DNA from: Herbaspirillum sp. RTI4 | GTDB taxonomy: Bacteria; Pseudomonadota; Gammaproteobacteria; Burkholderiales; Burkholderiaceae_D | Length of the DNA: 64,000 nucleotides | Direction of reading: 5' to 3' | Assembly: GCF_034313965.1 (NCBI RefSeq) | Contig: NZ_JAVIWQ010000002.1 | Span: forward strand, 3,038,001 to 3,102,000 | Part shown: positions 26,575 through 33,951 of the stretch, one piece after another | How positions within the stretch are numbered: position 1 is the stretch's first letter | Layout: each line of letters begins with the position of its first letter | Translations under genes and position numbers: made by a program | The notes under the pieces: model-generated | What the model saw: the letters and a program-made list of their open reading frames with translations, nothing else | What the model was told of the DNA's origin: nothing | The model's database searches: none

Positions 26575-28874
26575 TACCGCACGTCCATGTCCGTGGCGAT
26601 AGAGCAGATCGTGAGCGGTAAGGGATCTGTCTGCTGAATGAACACCGAACCGTCAAAATTCCAGTCTGGCTGTATCACCACTTCTACCACTCCGCTGGCG
26701 AGTGCAGGCTGCGAGCCTGGCAGGTCGGTACTAGACCGCTGAGTGGAATACGTCAGGTTATTTGCATCCGGCCCTACATACCCTCCGCTAGAGCGAAACA
26801 CCCGCATGTACACCCGGTTCACGTTTTTCTGAAGCGTCTCGCCGAAACCTGCGTCCACCGTCAGCGCGGCCGGCAGTGTTTGTACTTGGCAAGTGATAGG
26901 CAACCCCACAATGACTTTGGTGGCAGGGTATGGCAACGTGATGGTGCCGGTCGCGCTAACGACTTGCAGCGGAATCGGCGCGCCATCGGCAAGTACATTG
27001 ACAGTCTGGTTTGCCAGCCATGTCAATCCGCTTACCGTCGTCACCTGGTACGTCGGCGTCATGGCGACGGTACCGAGTTCCTGGGCGTTAGTGGATGCGG
27101 TCAGCGTGATGTTGTTCACATCGATCACTGTGGTTACCGAGTAAGTGCCCGACAATGTGGGATCGCTGAACGTGAAGTATTGGGATTGTCCTGCGGTCAC
27201 GCCATGCGCAGGGATGTTGCAGGTAATCGTTGTGCCTTGCTGCGCAAAGGTGCCGGGTAAAAAGTTCGTCGCGCCGCTATCGACGAAAAACGCATCACTG
27301 GCCGTATTGAAATACCGGGTATGCAAGCGCTCCACGTACCGGCGCGTAACACCATTCAAAACCCGATTGACGATCAGGTAAAGCATATCCTCGCTGGCCA
27401 CCGTGCCGGCCGGCTGCTCCGTGATCGTGCATACCGATTCTACGAAGCCGCTAAACTCATGGTGGTGCCATGCGGCCACCTGCTGTTCGGGCACGTAGGT
27501 CAGACTCGCCAGGTTGCCGTTACTCGTCACACAGTGCAGGAACTGGTACGGCGCTTTGCTAAACGTCATGTCCAGGATGTTTTGATAGTCAAACAGGTGC
27601 GAGGCCATGACGCTAATGTCGTTCGTCAAGTACGCTTGCGATTGCCAGTTATAGGACATTTCCCGAATACGGCAGCCCCGCGACTGGCTGAACAACAAGG
27701 CGTTGCCAACGACGATAGGCGTGACGTTGTTCGCACCCACATAGCTTTGTGGCTGCACGCTGATGTTGCCAGCCCACACGGCATTGCCATCGGTGGACGA
27801 CACCCGCCACTCCGTTGAAGCCGTCAACATAACCAGATTGGCGATTGGGACGAGGTGCCGGATACCGGACGCTTCGCGCGCGGCGATCTTGAATGAGATA
27901 CGGTTTTGCGCTTGCACCGGCAAGGTATACGTCATATTCGATTCGGTGCCGCTCATGGTCCACCAGGCATTCTGTGGCGCGTTTGTACTTCCGGCAAAGC
28001 ATCGCCGTTGTTGGAAGTACGTGACGGCGCCGGGGTAGTTGCCCACGGCGTCATTGAAACCGCTGTCCATGATCGGCGGAGTTTGTGCGGTATTCGGGGT
28101 GATGTTGTTATCGATGAAGCTGGTGGCCGTGGCCGCCGCTTGGCCGATATAACCCCATAGGCCATTGAGGTACTTGTACACGTTGAAGCGCACCGGGATA
28201 ACACCGGAGGGTAACGCCCAGGTGATCGTGTTGATATTGCCGACAAGGGTTAAGTCGTTGTTCACCGCCCCGGTAACGTTGGACGCAATCGATTCTTGCA
28301 GGTCGGTCACTTGCACCGTGGTAACACAGTACTGACAATTGAAAGGGTTCCAGGTGGTCGCATGGGGTGTCGTGGCGACGGCGCTGGCACTGGTTGGGCA
28401 ATACGTGGGGATAGCGAAACTCGGATTGGTGAGCGCCCAGTTCGTCGCACCAAGTCTGCGAAGTTCTGCCACCGGATAGTTCGGATGCACGAGCGTCAGC
28501 ACGTCGGCCGACTGTGTGTAGTGGATATTCATCAAGTCCGCTTGCGCGTAGCTGTTCGCCACTTCATAAGGGACTCCTGCGCTCAATAGCGTACCGGCCT
28601 GCGTGTGGAACCGGAAGTAACCGGCGCCGACTTCGATCGCCATAGTCTGCGTGAAGTTAAAGGTGAAGGGAATCAAGCGTGCCGCGTTCGCGCTGTTCTT
28701 GATCTCTGCCACAAATTCCGTACCTGGCCGATTCTCTACCGGACCATGTGGCAACACAAACGCGTTGCGGCATGTTGCCAGTCCGGTTTGGTATTTGGCC
28801 AGATCCACACGCCCGTACATATCTGGCGATATTTCACCGCCGGCGAACGATCGGTCTGTTGATTTTTCACCCAT
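26574..28874 (-). CDS. Tail nozzle protein (T7 gp12-like)
   Basis: A 766-aa protein with the typical start of podoviral tubular B / phage stabilisation proteins: SFAGGEISPDMYGRVDLAKYQTGLATCRNAFVLPHGPVENRPGTEFV. Later segments (QRRCFAGS, QNAWWTMSGTESN, TASTEWRVSS, GCRIREMSYNW) also fit this family. It forms the distal tube of the short tail. I use the ATG at 28874, overlapping the stop of the small ORF upstream by 8 nt, which suggests translational coupling; a GTG 9 nt earlier is possible. Confidence 0.88.
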   Translation of the reverse strand: MGEKSTDRSFAGGEISPDMYGRVDLAKYQTGLATCRNAFVLPHGPVENRPGTEFVAEIKNSANAARLIPFTFNFTQTMAIEVGAGYFRFHTQAGTLLSAGVPYEVANSYAQADLMNIHYTQSADVLTLVHPNYPVAELRRLGATNWALTNPSFAIPTYCPTSASAVATTPHATTWNPFNCQYCVTTVQVTDLQESIASNVTGAVNNDLTLVGNINTITWALPSGVIPVRFNVYKYLNGLWGYIGQAAATATSFIDNNITPNTAQTPPIMDSGFNDAVGNYPGAVTYFQQRRCFAGSTNAPQNAWWTMSGTESNMTYTLPVQAQNRISFKIAAREASGIRHLVPIANLVMLTASTEWRVSSTDGNAVWAGNISVQPQSYVGANNVTPIVVGNALLFSQSRGCRIREMSYNWQSQAYLTNDISVMASHLFDYQNILDMTFSKAPYQFLHCVTSNGNLASLTYVPEQQVAAWHHHEFSGFVESVCTITEQPAGTVASEDMLYLIVNRVLNGVTRRYVERLHTRYFNTASDAFFVDSGATNFLPGTFAQQGTTITCNIPAHGVTAGQSQYFTFSDPTLSGTYSVTTVIDVNNITLTASTNAQELGTVAMTPTYQVTTVSGLTWLANQTVNVLADGAPIPLQVVSATGTITLPYPATKVIVGLPITCQVQTLPAALTVDAGFGETLQKNVNRVYMRVFRSSGGYVGPDANNLTYSTQRSSTDLPGSQPALASGVVEVVIQPDWNFDGSVFIQQTDPLPLTICSIATDMDVR

Positions 28875-29010
28875 TGCCGACACCGTAAAGAGCTATTTCC
28901 AGTGACCAACAATAGTACGCAACGCATACCGTGAAATAGCCCTCTTCATCCACCCAACAGCAAATAGTCGGCGTGAGATAAAACACCTCTTGTAGTGTGC
29001 GGAAAATCAT
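28867..29010 (-). CDS. Small Cys/aromatic-rich protein between tail genes (47 aa)
   Basis: A 47-aa ORF filling the space between the two tail tube genes. Its ATG overlaps the stop of the upstream adaptor gene (ATGA), and its end overlaps the nozzle gene start. It has four Cys and many aromatics (TICCWVDEEG, VCVAYYCWSLEIALYG). No family is recognised. The tight overlaps on both sides are the evidence that it is real. Confidence 0.55.
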   Translation of the reverse strand: MIFRTLQEVFYLTPTICCWVDEEGYFTVCVAYYCWSLEIALYGVGNG

Positions 29011-29678
29011 CGGTTCACGATCCAGTCAACGCTTTGCGCGGGGTTCTGCCGGTGCTGGTTCGCATCCGACGCGGTAGCCAGGGAGAAGAACGCCTGGAAG
29101 GATTGTAGTTGCGCCTTCGCTTCGGCACGACCTTCGGAACCCTTGATCACTGGCCCGGCCAGCTTCGATGCCAGCAAGCGCGTCAACGCCTCCGTAAAGA
29201 GTGGGCCGAATGTCGTCGTGTCGGTGACGCGTCCGGTGTAGCGGAGCATCGCGTATTGCTGATTGGTGTAGATAACCTGATTGCCGTTCGCGTCCATTTC
29301 GACGGCGAAGGGTTGCGGGGTATAAAGCCCGATGTTGTACTGACTGGCGCCGGTAATACTGCCGTACTGCTGCAAGCCCTGGCTGTAATCGTCGGTCGCA
29401 TTCGGATCAAGGATAGAAAGGAAATTCAGTACATCACTTGGCGCTTGATAAGAGTATGCCCACGGTGCGGGCGGTGTCCCAGACAATAGCGCAGGCTGGA
29501 CGCGTTTTGTTGCGAACCCCCAGGTGTGCATTTCAAGTAACTGGTCACGCGCCATCGGATAGAACCGTGCGCAATGCACGGCCTGAATGCTGCCGCTTGG
29601 CGGGTTAAGTGCCGATACGTTGGCGGTGTCGCCGAGCAGCGCCAGCGCGCCGTTTGCGATGTCTGTTTCTGACGCCAC
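29007..29678 (-). CDS. Tail adaptor protein (T7 gp11-like)
   Basis: A 223-aa protein with the tubular A / adaptor signature: an N-terminal helix with IANGALALLGDTANVSAL, then FYPMARDQLLEMHTWGFATKR, and a C-terminal helix bundle (LFTEALTRLLASKLAGPVIKG). It connects portal and nozzle. It lies just downstream of an intrinsic terminator (29692-29717) and upstream of the 47-aa ORF. Confidence 0.88.
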   Translation of the reverse strand: MASETDIANGALALLGDTANVSALNPPSGSIQAVHCARFYPMARDQLLEMHTWGFATKRVQPALLSGTPPAPWAYSYQAPSDVLNFLSILDPNATDDYSQGLQQYGSITGASQYNIGLYTPQPFAVEMDANGNQVIYTNQQYAMLRYTGRVTDTTTFGPLFTEALTRLLASKLAGPVIKGSEGRAEAKAQLQSFQAFFSLATASDANQHRQNPAQSVDWIVNR

Positions 29679-29691
29679 GCGAACACCTCTT

Positions 29692-29717
29692 AAAAAGAAC
29701 GGGACCGAAGCCCCGTT
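29692..29717 (-). terminator. Intrinsic terminator with UUCG tetraloop, inside the late region
   Basis: On the minus strand AACGGGGC, UUCG, GUCCCGUU form an 8-bp stem (one G-U pair), followed by CTTTTTA. It lies after the capsid/cement/120-aa genes and before the tail adaptor. Its placement recalls the T7 terminator downstream of the capsid gene, which lets capsid transcripts outnumber tail transcripts. Confidence 0.8.
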
Positions 29718-29735
29718 AAAGCCCGTCGGAAATAA

Positions 29736-30098
29736 TTAAACCAGTTCGGATTCGTTGGTCGCTGCGCCAGCTGCGACGGCTTTGGCGGCATCCGAGACAG
29801 CGGTTTCGGCATCCAGCACTTTTTGCACCAGATCGCCACGCGTGGGATCGGCGTCAAGTTCTGCTTTCAAAGCGTTGAAGTGCGTGCGCAAGGCCGCCTC
29901 TGTGTCTTCCAGCGTTTTTTGTGCATCGGCTTGCACCTTTGCAAAAGCGGCATTGGACTTCTTCGTGACCAGCTCCATGCCTTCCGACACTTCGCCTTTC
30001 AGCTTCTTGGCAAGATCATCCGCGTATTCAAAAACGTCGCCCGCATTGACGAGCATGCCGTTATGGAAAAGCGTAGTAAGGGCGCGTACTTGTGCCAT
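29736..30098 (-). CDS. Hypothetical virion-region protein (120 aa)
   Basis: The N-terminus (VRALTTLFHNGMLVNAGDVFEYADDLAKKLKG) resembles short phage proteins with a KOW/SH3-like beta module found after capsid genes. Residues 45-110 form a strongly charged Ala-rich coiled coil. It lies between the cement gene and the internal terminator. A minor head or head-completion protein is a guess from place. Confidence 0.6.
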   Translation of the reverse strand: MAQVRALTTLFHNGMLVNAGDVFEYADDLAKKLKGEVSEGMELVTKKSNAAFAKVQADAQKTLEDTEAALRTHFNALKAELDADPTRGDLVQKVLDAETAVSDAAKAVAAGAATNESELV

Positions 30099-30142
30099 GT
30101 TTTATTCTCCGTAAAGATCGGCCCGAAGGCCGACCGTGTTGA

Positions 30143-30634
30143 TTAGGCCACCGAGAAGCCGGAGTTGAACAGAGTGTTGTTACCCTTGTCCTGCACGTCG
30201 CGCACCATCGCAGCAGTAACCGAACCGGCAGTCATCGTGCCGACGGTGGTGTATTGCAGCGCCATGTAACGCTTGGCTGGCAACGGTGCCGCACGATCCA
30301 CATGAATCGGGATCAGGGTACCGGCCGGGAGTTGAGCGATGGTCAGTGGCGCTTCAAGCAAAATCTGCTCGACGTTGACCGAGATCGCCGCGTCATCGGC
30401 GAGAACAAGCGCGACTTGCATGGAAGTACCGCCGGCGAAAGCCTGAACGACTTCCACCATAATTTCCAAGCCGCCACCTTGGCCGAGATCCCGTGCGGTG
30501 TTGCCGGTACCGACACCGGCCAAGTCCACGACGTTAGTCGAAGTGGTGGTAGCTGCCACACCGACCAACGACTGCGCAGTGACGGTGTTGCCGAGAATAG
30601 TCCCGGAGAATTGCAAAAGTGCGTCGATAATCAT
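30143..30634 (-). CDS. Bbp16-like capsid cement protein
   Basis: A 163-aa protein starting MIIDALLQFSGTILGNTVTAQ, as in the BPP-1 Bbp16 family of capsid cement proteins (jelly-roll trimers that stabilise the expanded head). It continues GGGLEIMVEVVQAFAGGTSMQV and ends GNNTLFNSGFSVA. It lies directly downstream of the major capsid gene, as in BPP-1. Assignment is from remembered family pattern. Confidence 0.8.
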   Translation of the reverse strand: MIIDALLQFSGTILGNTVTAQSLVGVAATTTSTNVVDLAGVGTGNTARDLGQGGGLEIMVEVVQAFAGGTSMQVALVLADDAAISVNVEQILLEAPLTIAQLPAGTLIPIHVDRAAPLPAKRYMALQYTTVGTMTAGSVTAAMVRDVQDKGNNTLFNSGFSVA

Positions 30635-30691
30635 TTTGAATATCCTTTATTGAACGTTTTGGCCGGTGGCCGGAATAGCTGCCAGGTACAA

Positions 30692-30730
30692 GAGCCAAGG
30701 CTGCACGGAAGGCCGTGCGGGCCAAGGCTC
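30692..30730 (-). promoter_or_regulatory. Stem-loop between capsid and cement genes
   Basis: An inner stem GCACGG/CCGTGC with a 4-nt loop, and an outer GAGCC/GGCTC, with a direct repeat GCCAAGGCT in its arms. It has no U-run on the minus strand, so a processing or stability element is more likely than a terminator. Confidence 0.45.
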
Positions 30731-30770
30731 TGACCAGATCACGAATTGCGTATCCATGATCCGGTTCCTG

Positions 30771-31778
30771 TTAGGAGATTTGCGTTTCGGTGGTCAACAG
30801 CTGATCCACACGACGCAATGGCACACCTTCGAAACTCAACCAGGACTGTGGCGTACCGAACTGGTTCAGACCTTTTTCTACGCTCAAGGCATAGTTCGAC
30901 TTGTTCAATGCTTGAATACGCAGGAACGAGTACACGGTGCGGTTCATGTAGAAGCAAGCGCGGCCGTTGGCCAAGTTCGGAATGCGATCCAGAGCGCGGG
31001 ACAAGAGCGAGATCAGATCGGCAGGCGAAGAGTTCGCTACCAAGTTGGTCACGCTGATGTTGGCGATACGGACAACATAGCGCCAGTCCTTAACGACCAG
31101 GCCGTTCTTCCACTGATAGTGGGTCTGGAACGCTTGGTATGGGCTGCCGCTGTTGTCGTACACCGTCATCTGACCACTGTCTTCATGGATCAGTCCGGCT
31201 TTCGAACCTTTAGGGAACGGGCAGAACACGGTGTTTTCGCCCCATACAACCAGGTAGATCGATGTGTTGGTGGCGCCAGCGGTGCCGATAGCGTTCAGAA
31301 TATTCTGAGAGTTGTTCGCGCCGGAGATCGCGCCGTAACGAGTAGCCAGGCCAAGATACTGACGTGGATCGCTTGCGGGATTACCGTAAAACATTGTCTG
31401 TGCTTGTGCCTGGTTCATCGCTTCCAGGAACGCGCTATCTTCAGACAAACGGAACTGACTGGTATTGCCGTTCAATTCAGCCAGGTCTTTATCGACGCGG
31501 CTGTACGCTTCCAGCATGCCGACCGACTCATCGACTTGCGCGGTGGTGGATTTACTGGACGGGACACCTTGGTTCAGCGAACGCCAGTACACAGCTGGCA
31601 GACCGGTGCGGATGGTGACGCGGTGGCCGGTCGGCAAGTTGCCTTCCATGAACACGGCGTCTTCAAGAATTTCATTAGACTGCGAGAGCAGTTCGGCGAC
31701 AACAGGAACCTTACCATCCGGGTCCAGTCGTTTCGCCCAATCTGCAAGGGTTAGTGCGCCAGTAGAGAGAACAGCCAT
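30771..31778 (-). CDS. Major capsid protein
   Basis: A 335-aa protein at the capsid position, between scaffold and cement, of the BPP-1 type. Family-like stretches are LADWAKRLDPDGKVPVVAELLSQSNEILEDAVFMEGN at the N-terminus, LPAVYWRSLNQGVPSSKS, and the C-terminal YFMNRTVYSFLRIQ-like YMNRTVYSFLRIQALNK. It shares the HK97-like fold by family knowledge. AAAGGA precedes the start. Confidence 0.88.
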   Translation of the reverse strand: MAVLSTGALTLADWAKRLDPDGKVPVVAELLSQSNEILEDAVFMEGNLPTGHRVTIRTGLPAVYWRSLNQGVPSSKSTTAQVDESVGMLEAYSRVDKDLAELNGNTSQFRLSEDSAFLEAMNQAQAQTMFYGNPASDPRQYLGLATRYGAISGANNSQNILNAIGTAGATNTSIYLVVWGENTVFCPFPKGSKAGLIHEDSGQMTVYDNSGSPYQAFQTHYQWKNGLVVKDWRYVVRIANISVTNLVANSSPADLISLLSRALDRIPNLANGRACFYMNRTVYSFLRIQALNKSNYALSVEKGLNQFGTPQSWLSFEGVPLRRVDQLLTTETQIS

Positions 31779-31857
31779 TTTTATTTCCTTTCAGCGCATC
31801 ACTGCGTTAGATTGGTGGGTAGCCCGAGGCCTCGCGGCGGTGGGGCTAAAAGTAAAT

Positions 31858-32487
31858 CTACTTCATTGAGGGGTAGAGTTTCGAACTCGCGTTCGAAGTC
31901 TGCGAAGTGCCTTGGCCTGACGGTACAAAGTTTCCCGGGCTGATTTTCTGACCTGCACGCAAGAAGGCCCGGATGATCTCGGGATGGTTGCCCATACCGG
32001 AATCGTTGAGCATCTTGGTCAGTTCCGGCGTGCCAAACGTGTCCAGGGCTTTCTTTGCGATTGCCAGGTTCTCGTTCAGCTTGTCGCCGCCGATTTCCTT
32101 ATCGGCTTTCGCGGCGTCTGCCCAGGCCGAAACCTGTGCGTCCTGACGGGCCTTTTGAGCCTGTGCCACTTGCGGTGCCAATGTGTCGATCAGCTTTGCG
32201 GCTTGGTCCTGCGTCAAGTCCAGTTCGCGTGCAACACTTTCGAACTTGGTCAGGACACTGGTATCAACCTTGCCGTCTACGGTTTTAAAGTCGTACTTCT
32301 CGGGAGCTTTGGGCGCGGGCGCCTGTGGCTCTTCGCTTGCGGTAGGTGCTTCGGCCGGGACTATCGCAGCGGGTGCGGCAGGCGTGGCGTCTGCGGGTGT
32401 GGCGGCAGCGATCGCCGTAGCGGGTGCAGCAACGGCTTCGGTACTTGGTGTGTTCCCGGCTGGTGCTGCGGTGGTTTCGGTTGTCAC
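31858..32487 (-). CDS. Capsid scaffolding protein
   Basis: A 209-aa acidic protein. Residues 1-60 are an Ala/Pro/Thr low-complexity arm. Residues 61-210 start with APEKYDFKTVDGKVD and contain helices (ELDLTQDQAAKLIDTLAPQVAQAQKARQD) typical of podoviral scaffolds encoded before the capsid gene. The C-terminus is polar (SNASSKLYPSMK). Its start overlaps the upstream gene by 4 nt. Confidence 0.8.
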   Translation of the reverse strand: MTTETTAAPAGNTPSTEAVAAPATAIAAATPADATPAAPAAIVPAEAPTASEEPQAPAPKAPEKYDFKTVDGKVDTSVLTKFESVARELDLTQDQAAKLIDTLAPQVAQAQKARQDAQVSAWADAAKADKEIGGDKLNENLAIAKKALDTFGTPELTKMLNDSGMGNHPEIIRAFLRAGQKISPGNFVPSGQGTSQTSNASSKLYPSMK

Positions 32488-32786
32488 TGCTTGGCCTCTT
32501 CAATCATTTCAGCGTATCGTTCAGGGCATTGTTCGGTTATTGCCGCCAGGAGCATTAAGCCCGTGTTGCGGTTGCCTTCGTTAAAGGACATTTGCAGCGC
32601 GTTGGTGTGAAACGACAAGCGGAAAACACCGGCATTCTGCAAAAGGCCATTGACGATGCGCCGTCCCCTCTTGGAACTCATAAGCCACTTGATATCCTCT
32701 GCGTCCTTGTGCTTCGCCAGGCTGTCCATGCTGGCCCTTGCCTTGCGTAACTCATCGTTTGCTTCGGTATTAAGTGGATCAATCAT
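32484..32786 (-). CDS. Bbp19-like phage protein
   Basis: A 100-aa protein with the Bbp19 family pattern: WLMSSKRGRRIVNGLLQNAGVFRLSFHTN, MSFNEGNRNTGLMLLAAI, and PERYAEMIEEA. Its function is unknown in BPP-1, but it sits between portal and scaffold there too, suggesting a role in head assembly. It ends overlapping the scaffold start (ATGA). A GGTGTACAAGC element lies upstream. Confidence 0.75.
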   Translation of the reverse strand: MIDPLNTEANDELRKARASMDSLAKHKDAEDIKWLMSSKRGRRIVNGLLQNAGVFRLSFHTNALQMSFNEGNRNTGLMLLAAITEQCPERYAEMIEEAKQ

Positions 32787-32814
32787 GGCGTGACTTTATT
32801 CGCACGACGTGGAG

Positions 32815-32825
32815 GCTTGTACACC
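32815..32825 (-). promoter_or_regulatory. GGTGTACAAGC element, copy 3
   Basis: A minus-strand 11-mer placed 1 nt after the stop of the 163-aa gene and about 28 nt upstream of the Bbp19-like start. It is the same sequence as at 17194, 26564 and 39054. Confidence 0.5.
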
Positions 32826-32826
32826 C

Positions 32827-33318
32827 CTATTTTGCAAGCCCGGGAAAGAGTTTCTCCGCTAGCGTTTGGAGTAGTGTTTTGGACGCATGAGGTATGTTCA
32901 ACTTCACTTCTGGTTCGACTTCTGCGAGATACTTCCCCAGGTCTTCCGCACTCATGTTTTTGAGATTAGTGGCGCTTGGCGTGAACGATGTGGTCTTGCC
33001 TTGATCGTCAACACCCCAACTCCCGCCGTCTTGCCCATCGATACCGTGGTACATGCTTTGATCGCTAAACGTGGGGTGATTTGGCTTCTTAAACTTATCC
33101 CCCAGGTGCCCACGTTCGTCCGCCGTCATGTCCCCTGATTGGAGTTCCTGCCAAGCGCCGCGCGAATCGTAGTCGTATGTACTGCGTTGCTGTGGGCTTT
33201 CCGCTTGCCACGCTTGAAACTGTTCTTCTTGCGCAGGCGGCAACGCAGTGTTGTAAAGATCCGTCATATCTTTCGGATCAGGTGGGTCACTCGTGAGAAG
33301 CGTACCGTCATCCGCCAT
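32827..33318 (-). CDS. Hypothetical phage structural-region protein (163 aa)
   Basis: An acidic 163-aa protein with a tract common to several podo- and siphophage proteins near the portal: TYDYDSRGAWQEL, then GHLGDKFKKPNHPTFSDQSMY and GGSWGVDDQG. The remainder is polar. No enzymatic motif is seen. It is probably a minor head protein by position. Confidence 0.6.
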   Translation of the reverse strand: MADDGTLLTSDPPDPKDMTDLYNTALPPAQEEQFQAWQAESPQQRSTYDYDSRGAWQELQSGDMTADERGHLGDKFKKPNHPTFSDQSMYHGIDGQDGGSWGVDDQGKTTSFTPSATNLKNMSAEDLGKYLAEVEPEVKLNIPHASKTLLQTLAEKLFPGLAK

Positions 33319-33326
33319 GTCACCCC

Positions 33327-33653
33327 CTATGCGCCGTAGAGCGCATTGGCTGCATCAGTCGTGGTTTGCGCGCTGGAAGTCACTTCCATCCCGGTGATTT
33401 GCAAGGACAGCGACGTTTCCGCTTCCCCACCGTCCTGTGCGTAAGACGAGGTGCCGCACACTTCTGCCACGGCGTTAAAGCTGATCTTGCTGCCGACTGC
33501 GGGCAGCGAAGTAAGGCCGAGTTTTTCCAGCGCATCGTCGTCCAGGGATACCCGCAACCCATACGGGTATTGCGATTCCGATTCAGAGGACTCTGAAGGT
33601 GCGGTTTGCTCCTTCGCTTCTTCCGCGCTCATTTTCATATCGATCATTGCCAT
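33327..33653 (-). CDS. Possible capsid staple protein (108 aa)
   Basis: The pattern MIDMKMSAEEAKEQ, YPYGLRVSLDDDALEKLGL, LPAVGSKISFNAVAEV and a beta-rich end (LSLQITGMEV) is shared by small phage proteins that some annotations call capsid staple proteins. It lies just upstream of the 163-aa gene. The family name is from memory; I am moderately sure of similarity and unsure of function. Confidence 0.55.
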   Translation of the reverse strand: MAMIDMKMSAEEAKEQTAPSESSESESQYPYGLRVSLDDDALEKLGLTSLPAVGSKISFNAVAEVCGTSSYAQDGGEAETSLSLQITGMEVTSSAQTTTDAANALYGA

Positions 33654-33663
33654 GCCGAACTCC

Positions 33664-33948
33664 TTAGTAACAAGCGGCGATGCTGGACGCCGCGATGGTT
33701 GTGCCGGTTGCCCAAATACGGTTTGCGCGGATGTAGGTAACGCCGAACCAGTTAGCCGATACGGTCAGCGTGACGGTGGTGCCTGCCGGGGTGGTTAGCT
33801 TGATCGTTCCGGCCCCCATGAAAATGAGCGCTTTACACGGCCCATTCGGTAGGTCGGCGGCGTCGTTCGGCGTCACGATCTGGATATCGTTGATCGGCGT
33901 GTAATCGTTCGTCGTATCGAGGAACGGATATTTAGTATTGAATGTCAT
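33664..33948 (-). CDS. Small beta-rich phage protein (94 aa)
   Basis: A 94-aa protein with alternating polar/hydrophobic pattern (KALIFMGAGTIKLTTPAG, VTLTVSANWFGVTYIRANRIWATGT). This looks like the small all-beta proteins encoded after portals and in spike bases. It starts 3 bp downstream of the portal stop. Function uncertain. Confidence 0.55.
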   Translation of the reverse strand: MTFNTKYPFLDTTNDYTPINDIQIVTPNDAADLPNGPCKALIFMGAGTIKLTTPAGTTVTLTVSANWFGVTYIRANRIWATGTTIAASSIAACY

Positions 33949-33951
33949 GGT

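Noticed and set aside
28170..28182. GTGTACAAG inside the tail nozzle gene
   Set aside because: It matches only 9 bases and encodes Val-Tyr-Lys in frame, unlike the stop-codon-adjacent copies.
30666..31754. A 362-aa plus-strand ORF opposite the capsid gene
   Set aside because: It overlaps the whole capsid gene on the other strand and lacks any domain pattern.
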